From Akkermansiaceae bacterium (GTDB taxonomy: Bacteria > Verrucomicrobiota > Verrucomicrobiia > Verrucomicrobiales > Akkermansiaceae): 6,973 nt of DNA. Location of the stretch: the NCBI GenBank assembly GCA_025457805.1, contig JALOTR010000144.1, forward strand, positions 1 through 6,973. The letters are read 5' to 3'. The position numbers and the translations under genes are program-made. Shown one piece after another: positions 1 through 6,437 of this stretch (position 1 is its first letter; every line of letters begins with the position of its first letter). The notes beneath the pieces were generated by a model. It was given only the letters and a program-made list of their open reading frames with translations. It was not told the origin of the DNA and searched no databases.

Positions 1-835
1 CCCTTACCACCGCCATGTGCTGCATGAAAGGCACGCCACTGTCGCCCTTTTGCACCGGTGGCAGCTTGGCGAGCGGTTCGAAGACGCGGCTGTCGAAAAC
101 CAATCCATGGGAAAACTCCTGCCCGGCCAAGCGCACCGGGATCTCGACCACCTGCAGCGGCTTGTTCACCAAAACCCAGTCGTAAGGCCGGTTGCGCGGC
201 GCGTTGGTGTGAATGATGCCACCTCCATCTGCGGGCGGCGTCACTGGAATTTCCACCACAGCGGCCAGCACCGGAAAGCACTTCTCGCCCGTGCTGCGAG
301 TATTGAGGTCACCACCGATCACCAGCATCGTATCCTTCGGCACCTTGCCCCGGACGAAGTCCCGCAAAGCGGTCGCTTGTTTCACCCGCGAAGCCTCGCC
401 TTTGGAGTGAAGATGCACGCTCACCACCCACAAATCCCGCTTGTCCGGCAATCGCAAATGCGCCCAGACGAAATCGCGGTTGTTCAAAACCGGATCATCC
501 CAGACTCCGGACTCGATGATCGGAAAGCGGCTGATGATGCCATTGGGAATCTGCATGCCTTCCTCGCGCATGAAGAAAAACTCCTGCCCCAATGTCTGAT
601 TCACCCATTGCCGCTGTGGCACCGTGGTGTTGAACTCCTGGATGAGCACCACATCCGGCTTCAGCGCCTTGAGTATCCGCGCGCCGGCCCCTTCCGGATT
701 GCTGTGATTGCCGTTGTCCGGAGAGTAGGCCTGCTTGTTGTCTGATGTGAGGTTTGCCGCGACGATGCGGACCTGCACTGGCGCACCATTCAGCACTCCG
801 GCGGAAAACCACAACACGCATAACAATTTTCTCAT
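1..835 (-). CDS. Secreted endonuclease/exonuclease/phosphatase (EEP) family hydrolase, 3' end cut by window edge
   Basis: The minus-strand reading frame gives 278 residues from ATG at 835-833 and runs off the left edge without a stop. Residues 1-18 look like a signal peptide (basic MRK, hydrophobic LLCVLWFSAGVL, then NGA), so the enzyme is probably exported. The rest follows the Mg-dependent EEP fold (DNase I, sphingomyelinase and inositol-phosphatase superfamily): VVLIQEF with the metal-binding Glu67, VVSVHLHSKG with His141, VIGGDLNTR with Asp176 and Asn178, PYDWVLV with Asp219, and MQHMAVV with His273 where most members have SDH. Most of the catalytic domain is therefore inside the window. 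The family cleaves phosphodiesters or phosphomonoesters; the substrate (nucleic acid, lipid or sugar phosphate) cannot be read from sequence. It lies 20 bases after the MATE gene and is probably co-transcribed with it. I see no good Shine-Dalgarno; a GTG directly precedes the ATG and could also serve. Family assignment is firm, specificity unknown. Confidence 0.9.
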   Translation of the reverse strand, partial: MRKLLCVLWFSAGVLNGAPVQVRIVAANLTSDNKQAYSPDNGNHSNPEGAGARILKALKPDVVLIQEFNTTVPQRQWVNQTLGQEFFFMREEGMQIPNGIISRFPIIESGVWDDPVLNNRDFVWAHLRLPDKRDLWVVSVHLHSKGEASRVKQATALRDFVRGKVPKDTMLVIGGDLNTRSTGEKCFPVLAAVVEIPVTPPADGGGIIHTNAPRNRPYDWVLVNKPLQVVEIPVRLAGQEFSHGLVFDSRVFEPLAKLPPVQKGDSGVPFMQHMAVVR

Positions 836-855
836 CACCCGCGCAGCATGCCCAT

Positions 856-2277
856 TCACACCCGCGCATCCAGCCATTTCCCGCGGAAATGCAGCCTGGC
901 GAAAATCAGCGCCTGCGTGAACAGATCCAGCGAAAGCACAATCCACACCCAGGTCAGCGTCGCGACACCAAGCGATGACATCACCCACAACACGATCACG
1001 CGGTAAAAAATCATGCTGCCAAACGACCACTGCATCACAATGTGCGTGGCCCCTGCGCCGCGCATCGAAGTTTTCAAAATGATGCATGTCGCGAAAAACG
1101 GCTGCGCCAGCGCACACACCACCAGCAGGGGCGAAGCCAGGTCCAGATGCAGCGCGCTGCCCGGCGCCATCCATTCGATCAAGCCCTTCCGCCCGATCAC
1201 AAAAAACACCCCGATCGCAGACATCAAGACCACTGCGGATTTCCAACAGAGCCTCACCGCCTTTACCGCCATTTCCTTGGACCCCGCTCCGAGATACTGA
1301 CCCGCAAGCGCGGCGGCCGCCGTGGCGATGGCGAATCCCGGCAGAAAACTCATCGACTCCACCCGGATGGCAAGGATGTGCGCACCCAGCGCACCTTCAT
1401 CCTTCAAGCCCGCGATCACCTTGATGCCAAACGCATGGATCAGCCACATCATGGCAATTTCCATCGACTGCGGAGCGCCCACCCGGACGATCCGCTTCAG
1501 GGTTTCCGCATGCGGGGCAAGGCTCGCGCGCGACCAATGGAGACCTTCTTTTTTCCCACGGCCCACCAGCACCACGGCTGTTAGAAGCCCTGCCATCCAA
1601 CCCAAGACCGTGCCACCAGCGATCCCCTCCACCCCATGCCCACCCCACGGCCCCCGCCCGAAAACCAGCACCCAACTCGCCGCCATGTTCACCAGATTCA
1701 CCACGATCATCGCCAGAAACGGCGTCCTTGTATCGCCCGATCCGCGCAAAGCCGCATTCACCGCAAACAGCGCGCCGCTGAATGGCCCTGAAATCGCCAG
1801 CACGCGCAGATACGCCTCCGCCTGCACCGCCGCCGCCGGACTCAGGCCGATCCACCGCACCAACAGCGAGATTCCGAAATAGAGCATCACCCACGACGCC
1901 ACACCCGCCGCGACTCCCAACCACAGCCCCTGCCCCAAAGCCCGGTTTGCCAATTGCGGATCCCGCCCACCCGTGGCTCGGGAAACCAGCGCCATCACCC
2001 CGGTCGCCACCGCCCCTTGCAGGATGTTGAAAAACCAGCCCACATATCCTCCCAGGCCCATCGCGTCCAGAATCGCCACGCGATCCGCGCCTTCCGCCAT
2101 GCGCCCCGATATCAGCAAATCCGTGAGCCCCACGAAAAACGCCAGCACTTGCTCCAGCAAGGGCCACATCGCCAACACGAAGACCTGCCTCGGCAGCGTC
2201 AAGCCCGCAAGCCTCCCCTGCAACCGCACTTCCGCAGCACGCTGACTCGCTTCCACACTCGCTCCCGGCTTCGACAT
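856..2277 (-). CDS. MATE family multidrug/cation antiporter
   Basis: This encodes a 473-residue inner-membrane protein, close to the usual MATE length of about 450-480. MATE proteins export cationic drugs or metabolites in exchange for Na+ or H+. Two related halves are visible. The first has PLLEQVLAFFVGLTDLLISG (residues 39-58) and ALRGSGDTRTPF (176-187). The second has VGAPQSMEIAM (266-276), LAGQYLGAGSKEMA (324-337) and RGAGAT (406-411). Hydrophobic stretches cover most of the chain and are consistent with about 12 membrane helices, and the C-terminus is short and basic. The frame stays open upstream to 2559, but that part is not MATE-like and would overlap the divergent gene at 2405. I chose the ATG at 2277-2275 because it gives a normal cytoplasmic N-terminus (MSKPGASVEA) and is preceded by GGGAGA on the minus strand (2286-2281), although the spacing to the ATG is short. 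Subfamily (NorM, DinF or other) and substrate are not determinable here. It is probably the first gene of an operon with the EEP hydrolase. Confidence 0.93.
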   Translation of the reverse strand: MSKPGASVEASQRAAEVRLQGRLAGLTLPRQVFVLAMWPLLEQVLAFFVGLTDLLISGRMAEGADRVAILDAMGLGGYVGWFFNILQGAVATGVMALVSRATGGRDPQLANRALGQGLWLGVAAGVASWVMLYFGISLLVRWIGLSPAAAVQAEAYLRVLAISGPFSGALFAVNAALRGSGDTRTPFLAMIVVNLVNMAASWVLVFGRGPWGGHGVEGIAGGTVLGWMAGLLTAVVLVGRGKKEGLHWSRASLAPHAETLKRIVRVGAPQSMEIAMMWLIHAFGIKVIAGLKDEGALGAHILAIRVESMSFLPGFAIATAAAALAGQYLGAGSKEMAVKAVRLCWKSAVVLMSAIGVFFVIGRKGLIEWMAPGSALHLDLASPLLVVCALAQPFFATCIILKTSMRGAGATHIVMQWSFGSMIFYRVIVLWVMSSLGVATLTWVWIVLSLDLFTQALIFARLHFRGKWLDARV

Positions 2278-2404
2278 CGATCTCCCGCCAAGGCGTATCG
2301 GCACGCTCCCCTTCCCGCGAACTAATTTCCTGAAAAATCGCTGCACACGCCATTCTTGACGGATCTCTCCCGCCACCCGAACATCTCCCACGTTCGCTCG
2401 ATCC
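2278..2404. promoter_or_regulatory. Divergent intergenic region between MATE and lamin-tail genes, with a candidate plus-strand promoter
   Basis: The 127 bases separate two divergently read genes and should hold the start signals for both. On the plus strand TTGACG (2356-2361) lies 17 bases before GAACAT (2379-2384), a good -35 with a poor -10 (three of six matches to TATAAT). If used, transcription would start about 14 bases before the ATG at 2405, leaving a short leader; the bases just before that ATG show no Shine-Dalgarno. On the minus strand I see no box pair that I would defend. The promoter call is tentative, since verrucomicrobial promoters are poorly defined. Confidence 0.3.
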
Positions 2405-4405
2405 ATGAAACCCATCCTCTCTCTGCTCCTCGCCCTTTGCTGCAGTGCCCACGCAGATCTCGTCATCACCGAGGTCATGGCCCAGTCCTCACACACCTCA
2501 GCCAGCGCATTCGATGGCGACTGGTGGGAACTCACCAACACCGGAACTGTTGCCATCAATCTCGGCGGCTACCGTTGGGATGACACCCCCACTCCGGCCA
2601 CTCCCACCGTCAGCACGTTTCCCAGCGTCACCATCCAGCCTGGCGAATCCATCGTCATCCTTGAGGAAAATCTCGCCAACACCGTCAGTTGGAAAACCGC
2701 ATGGGGACTCACCTCCACCCAAGTCATCAGCAGGGACTCGTTTGCAGGCCTTAACACAGAGGCATTCTCCGGTCTCAGCGGACCCAATGGCGATGAAGTG
2801 AATTTATACAATCCATCCGGCAATCTCATTGCCAGCGTGGCATTCGGCACATCCATCGCAGGCAAATCCCAAGCCTTTCACAAGGATGGCACCCGCATTC
2901 ATGGCGTCCACAGTGTGGTGGGATTCCATGGAGCCACCCAGTCCACCCAAAGCCCGGCCGATACCGCATCGCCCGGAAATGCCAAACTCCATTTCACCAC
3001 CTCGCCGCTGGTTTATGCCAGGCAAACCTATAACTATTCCATCACTGCCGTAAACCCGGGTGGAGCTGCCCCCACCTTGTCCGCATCCGGCTTGCCATCC
3101 TTCCTCACCTTCACCCCCGGTAGCGGTGGCAGCGGCACGCTTTCCAACAATCGCCCGCTCAACATCGACGATGCAGGCCCGCACCTCATCGCCATCACCG
3201 CCAACAACGGTGTCACCAGCACCGTCCACCAGTATTTGCTGAACGTGCTCAATCCTTCGCCCTTCGTCATCCTCAACGAATACAACGCCGTCGCCGCTGC
3301 AAACTACCTCAACGGAGGCGATGCCCTCAACGATGTGGACGGAGGCCCCGCTTCATCAGACAGCCACTTCGGACGCATCCCCGGCAATGGCGGCCGCTGG
3401 GCGGAGTTTGTCGTCACCGGCAATGGCAATCCCGATCTCATCGACTTGCGCGGCTGGAAAATTCAAATTGGCAAAAACTCCGGCTCGGGATTCACCCCCA
3501 GCGATACGCTCGCCCTTTCCAACCACGCCTCATGGAGCCAGGTGCCCACCGGCACCATCCTCACCTTCATCGAGAAAAACACCTCTCAAGGCGGACTCGA
3601 CAGCCAATTCGCCCGCCGCAACAACCGCTCCACGCTCGGTGACACCTGGTCAAACGTCTGGATCGGCGATGCCGCTTTGCTCAGCTACACGGACTTCCTC
3701 ACCAATGGTTACTTCGTGAGCACCGGGATTGTGAGCGGGATCGACATTGATAACAACGGCACCCAGTTCCGCGTCCTCGATGCCTCAGGCCGCGTGGTTT
3801 ACGGTCCGGTGGGCGAAGGCGTGGCTCCGGTCAGCGGCACCTCCTCCACCGAGATCTTTGAGTTGGAAAACCATCCCTCACCTTCCATTTCACCCATCGT
3901 GGCATCCACCTCCAGCATCCAGGGTTATGACGACGGCGCATCGGATTCCACCTTCGGCTCGCCCAACTCATGGCTCGCCGCAAGCAACACCGTGGTGCAG
4001 GATTTCACTCCCTTCGCCACCAGCGGCTTCAATTTGTGGGTTCAAGCCAACGGGCTTTCCGGCAATGATGCCCTCAGGGCCGCAGATCCCGACCTCGATG
4101 GAAACAGCAATCTAACAGAATATGCGTTTGGAGGCAATCCCGCCCTTGCGGATTCCCCCTATCCCACAAGCTCCCCCGCCATCGGCTCGCTGATCACCTG
4201 GCAATACACCCGCCGCAACAACGACCCCGCACTCAGCTACCTTCACCAATCCTCTACCAATCTGCTCCTCTGGGAAGATGTCACACCGGCTTCCGAAGTC
4301 ATCACGCCACTTCCTGCAAACCCGGACTTCTCCACCGTCACACTCGAATTCAGCCGCCCCGCTCCCATTCCTGAAAAAAGATTCATCCGCACCAAAGTGC
4401 AATGA
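2405..4405 (+). CDS. Exported lamin-tail-domain (LTD) protein with Ig-like segment and C-terminal verrucomicrobial module
   Basis: The product is 666 residues and is probably secreted or cell-surface. Residues 1-17 (MKPILSLLLALCCSAHA) form a clean signal peptide with an AHA cleavage site. Residues 18 to about 157 are a lamin-tail domain: LVITEVMAQ, DWWELTNTGTVAINLGGYRW, the fps-l-pGeslvi segment TIQPGESIVIL, then GDEVNLYNPSGNLIASVAFG. Residues 195-283 resemble a putative Ig/cadherin-like repeat (YNYSITAVNPGG, GPHLIAITANNG). Residues 287 to about 522 look like a second, more diverged LTD (FVILNEYNAV, RWAEFVVTGNG, IDLRGWKIQIG, ending SDSTFGSPNSW). From about 540 the tail carries FNLWVQANGLSG and an acidic DPDLDGNSNLTEY loop of calcium-binding type, a module common at the end of secreted verrucomicrobial proteins. 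No enzymatic domain, sortase motif or PEP-CTERM tail is visible. Bacterial LTD domains are thought to mediate surface or extracellular binding, so an adhesion or scaffold role is only an inference. Start chosen for the signal peptide. Confidence 0.85.
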   Translation: MKPILSLLLALCCSAHADLVITEVMAQSSHTSASAFDGDWWELTNTGTVAINLGGYRWDDTPTPATPTVSTFPSVTIQPGESIVILEENLANTVSWKTAWGLTSTQVISRDSFAGLNTEAFSGLSGPNGDEVNLYNPSGNLIASVAFGTSIAGKSQAFHKDGTRIHGVHSVVGFHGATQSTQSPADTASPGNAKLHFTTSPLVYARQTYNYSITAVNPGGAAPTLSASGLPSFLTFTPGSGGSGTLSNNRPLNIDDAGPHLIAITANNGVTSTVHQYLLNVLNPSPFVILNEYNAVAAANYLNGGDALNDVDGGPASSDSHFGRIPGNGGRWAEFVVTGNGNPDLIDLRGWKIQIGKNSGSGFTPSDTLALSNHASWSQVPTGTILTFIEKNTSQGGLDSQFARRNNRSTLGDTWSNVWIGDAALLSYTDFLTNGYFVSTGIVSGIDIDNNGTQFRVLDASGRVVYGPVGEGVAPVSGTSSTEIFELENHPSPSISPIVASTSSIQGYDDGASDSTFGSPNSWLAASNTVVQDFTPFATSGFNLWVQANGLSGNDALRAADPDLDGNSNLTEYAFGGNPALADSPYPTSSPAIGSLITWQYTRRNNDPALSYLHQSSTNLLLWEDVTPASEVITPLPANPDFSTVTLEFSRPAPIPEKRFIRTKVQ

Positions 4406-4587
4406 TTGCCAATCGCTGACGGGTTTCTCCCACCCTCTCCCGGCTCGCCTCCGCCAGACTCAGCGCCGTAAAGAGAAAAACCCCGGCAAATTTCACGCAC
4501 TGGCAGACCTTCAAAGCCTTGGGCAAGAATGGTTGGCGAACCAACTCCAGCCGCATAAACTGGATCCTTGATCGCATCAGGAGGTGC
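4406..4587. other. Convergent intergenic region with no gene recognised
   Basis: These 182 bases lie between the stop codons of the lamin-tail gene and the DUF262 gene, which converge here. I see no RNA gene and no convincing Rho-independent terminator for either. The one tidy hairpin is listed separately. The minus strand stays open in two frames through most of the stretch, but the translations look like nothing I recognise and have no credible start. A decayed gene fragment or a chromosomal intergenic repeat is possible but unproven. Confidence 0.5.
4531..4546 (-). terminator. Short hairpin downstream of the DUF262 gene, weak terminator candidate
   Basis: Read on the minus strand, GTTGG-TTCG-CCAAC forms a five-pair stem closed by a TTCG tetraloop (4545-4532), about 40 bases after the DUF262-DUF1524 stop. 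It is followed only by the broken T-tract ATTCTTG. The compact loop would be stable in RNA, but the stem is short and the missing T run makes intrinsic termination doubtful. The plus-strand version (loop CGAA) lies downstream of the lamin-tail gene and likewise lacks a T run. Confidence 0.2.
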
Positions 4588-6294
4588 TCATATGGGAAAG
4601 CGCCAAACCGTGGTTGCAAGCCTGGCCAGTCTCTTCTGACGCTCGTTGATCATTGCAGGAGTCCATTCAGTCGAAACCACAAGCTCTTTCGTCAGCCCAT
4701 ACTGGCTGGTTTCGAAAACCAGCGCTTTATCGGCGAACGGCTGCTGCCCGATGCCTTTGTTCTTCCCGTATTCCAACAGCGCGTAGTTTCCGAGCCGTTC
4801 CACGTAGCGGTCGTGTTCGTCCTCCGAGAAAATCGTCGCCCAATGATCATCCAAATTGTAAGGAAGAATGTGCTCAATCGTTGCACTCGCAGTGATCCAG
4901 CTTAAATCTTGACCGGAGTTCTGCTTTTCCAGTTCGCAGAGAATATAGCGGATGATCTTCTTACCCTTGCTGCTAACAGACTGACGGAAAACCTCGAAGT
5001 CCGCTCGAAATTGGTCGTCGTCCACATAGACCGCCTGCAGCAAGCTACGGACGCCGGAGGCTTTAGTGACCATGCCGCTCTCCACACCCAGAGCAGCTTC
5101 GTTGAATCGCTTCTCAAGCTCATGCGTTCCAAGCCTGCTGATCACATTGAATCTGAACGAGAGAGCCACGCAGTCCCTGAGGACTTTCACCGCCTCATCC
5201 CCGTTAAGCTTTCGAAACGCCGCCAATGCCAAAGGTTTGTATTGAGTCACTCCAAACAAAACGAGTGCGCGGACCTGCTCAGCTGCACCGGGGAAATCGA
5301 GCCAAAACTCGTCTTCCGCATCGCCAAGTGCCCTATAGCAAACCGAGGCTCCCTCCAAGTCCCGGACCAATTCCATCGCACTCTCCGCCGACGAAACCTC
5401 TTCACGGATCCTTCTGAAAAGTCTCTCCTGACGGACAAACGGATAGAGCGAGTTGAAATAGTGCCTCAGAAACTCAGGCAGCCGCCGCACGCCAATTTGG
5501 CCGGTCACACGCTGCCAACGCTTGAGCACATGTTCGAGATCCCCCTTGCCCTTTTTGGACACGAGGGACATCAGGTAGTTCTTGATCAGATCGCTGGCAG
5601 TGAGTTCCAGTCCACGTGCGTTGAGCGTTTCGAAAACCGTATAGGCTCCCATGTCATCCTCCACAACCACTTGGATGAAAAGCAGCCGCACTGAGACCAG
5701 TGCATCGATCCATTCAGCCAACTGCTGCCCACTGAATTGCGAGAAATCCTCGCCAATACGTTTCGAGAAATACTTGAATGCGCTCCAAAGCTGCTTTTCG
5801 GAATCTCCAAGAGAGCGCTCGCTGGCCGGCCTCTCCAACTGAACCAACGTGCCTTGATAAAAATCATCGTCATTCCGGTTGAGCGTGAGCTTGCTAGCCT
5901 CGACCAAAGAACCAGGCTGCTTCGCCCCGATGAAACTGCCCCGCAACAGCGCCGCCCGCTCCCGATTCGGGTCAGGTTCCACTCCCGAGTCGGCCAGTTC
6001 CCTCAACCGGGCAATCACACACAAGATCAGAATACTCAGGGTCGCGATCCGCTGTTGGCCGTCGATGATCGTATATTCCTCCGGGTTTTCGTTCTGCATC
6101 AGAACCAGAGATCCCATGTAATGCTGCGACGAGCGCTTGGCCGTAAGGTCCTGCAAATCAAGCCAGAGATCCTCCCAGTGCTCCTCCTTCCAGGAGTAAT
6201 CCCGTTGAAACGAGGGCACGCGGTAAGATCGACCATTCCCAAGCAGGTTCTTGAGATTCGGGGTGCTGGTGGCGAGGAGATTCGAGGCAGCCAT
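4588..6294 (-). CDS. DUF262-DUF1524 protein (GmrSD/SspE-like HNH nuclease, probable anti-phage defence)
   Basis: The product is 568 residues, cytoplasmic, with two domains in one chain. The N-terminal DUF262 (GmrS-like, ParB/Srx-type nucleotide binding) shows VPSFQRDYSW (26-35), a following LWLDL, HYMGSLVL (58-65), IIDGQQRIATLSILIL (76-91) with the hallmark DGQQR, and FETLNARGLELTASDLIKNY (221-240). The C-terminal DUF1524 (GmrD-like, HNH) shows ATIEHILP with His475, LGNYALLEY with Asn503, then NKGIGQQPFADK (512-523) and a terminal helix ending in TTVWRF. All expected nuclease landmarks are present, so it is probably active. Characterised relatives are GmrSD, a type IV enzyme that cuts glucosylated hydroxymethylcytosine DNA, and SspE, which acts with phosphorothioate DNA modification; many others are untested. 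The start at 6294 is chosen because MAASNLLATSTPNLKNLLG is the normal family beginning; the 65 codons before it are open but not family-like and would overlap the divergent dehydrogenase. No clear ribosome site is visible. It stands alone here; no modification genes are present. The exact target is unknown. Confidence 0.92.
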   Translation of the reverse strand: MAASNLLATSTPNLKNLLGNGRSYRVPSFQRDYSWKEEHWEDLWLDLQDLTAKRSSQHYMGSLVLMQNENPEEYTIIDGQQRIATLSILILCVIARLRELADSGVEPDPNRERAALLRGSFIGAKQPGSLVEASKLTLNRNDDDFYQGTLVQLERPASERSLGDSEKQLWSAFKYFSKRIGEDFSQFSGQQLAEWIDALVSVRLLFIQVVVEDDMGAYTVFETLNARGLELTASDLIKNYLMSLVSKKGKGDLEHVLKRWQRVTGQIGVRRLPEFLRHYFNSLYPFVRQERLFRRIREEVSSAESAMELVRDLEGASVCYRALGDAEDEFWLDFPGAAEQVRALVLFGVTQYKPLALAAFRKLNGDEAVKVLRDCVALSFRFNVISRLGTHELEKRFNEAALGVESGMVTKASGVRSLLQAVYVDDDQFRADFEVFRQSVSSKGKKIIRYILCELEKQNSGQDLSWITASATIEHILPYNLDDHWATIFSEDEHDRYVERLGNYALLEYGKNKGIGQQPFADKALVFETSQYGLTKELVVSTEWTPAMINERQKRLARLATTVWRFPI

Positions 6295-6437
6295 GACGAT
6301 GGGTTTGAGATTACTTGGGGTAACCCTGGATTGCGAGCACCAAGGATGCAAAAACCTTTCGAGGCGGAATTGCCCGCCATGGACCCATTCCAACAACTGC
6401 GGCTTGCAGGGCCTCTGAAGGGTACGCAGAATCCGGC
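6295..6437. promoter_or_regulatory. Divergent intergenic region between the DUF262 gene and the dehydrogenase
   Basis: These 143 bases separate two outward-reading genes and presumably carry both promoters. On the minus strand a TAATCT lies near 6314-6309, close before the DUF262 start, but I find no convincing -35 at a standard distance. On the plus strand GAAGGG (6417-6422) is the only Shine-Dalgarno-like run, and it sits too far (15 bases) from the dehydrogenase ATG to be confident. A small imperfect inverted repeat, GGGTAACCC (6319-6327), is noted without assigning it a function. Confidence 0.25.

Noticed and set aside
17..745. Plus-strand open frame of 242 residues opposite the EEP gene
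   Set aside because: Its translation is low-complexity in style (His/Arg/Pro rich) with no domain. The minus strand here codes for a clear EEP enzyme, so this is a shadow.
1397..2452. Minus-strand open frame of 351 residues, Gly/Arg rich, overlapping the MATE gene
   Set aside because: It is the off-frame reading of the GC-rich MATE gene; glycine/arginine runs are typical of frame-shifted GC-rich code.
2278..2559. N-terminal extension of the MATE protein by up to 94 residues (open frame to 2559)
   Set aside because: The extra residues lack MATE similarity, would make the protein too long, and would overlap the divergent lamin-tail gene by 155 bases. The ATG at 2277 has a better N-terminus and a GGGAGA upstream.
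4578..4639. AGGAGG followed by an ATG opening a 15-codon plus-strand frame (4592-4639)
   Set aside because: The ribosome-site match is striking, but the peptide (MGKRQTVVASLASLF) sits antisense on the DUF262 3' end and its sequence is explained by that conserved coding end. Likely coincidence.
6319..6327. Inverted repeat GGGTAACCC as an operator
   Set aside because: Only four pairs around a one-base centre and a single copy; too short to support a binding-site claim.
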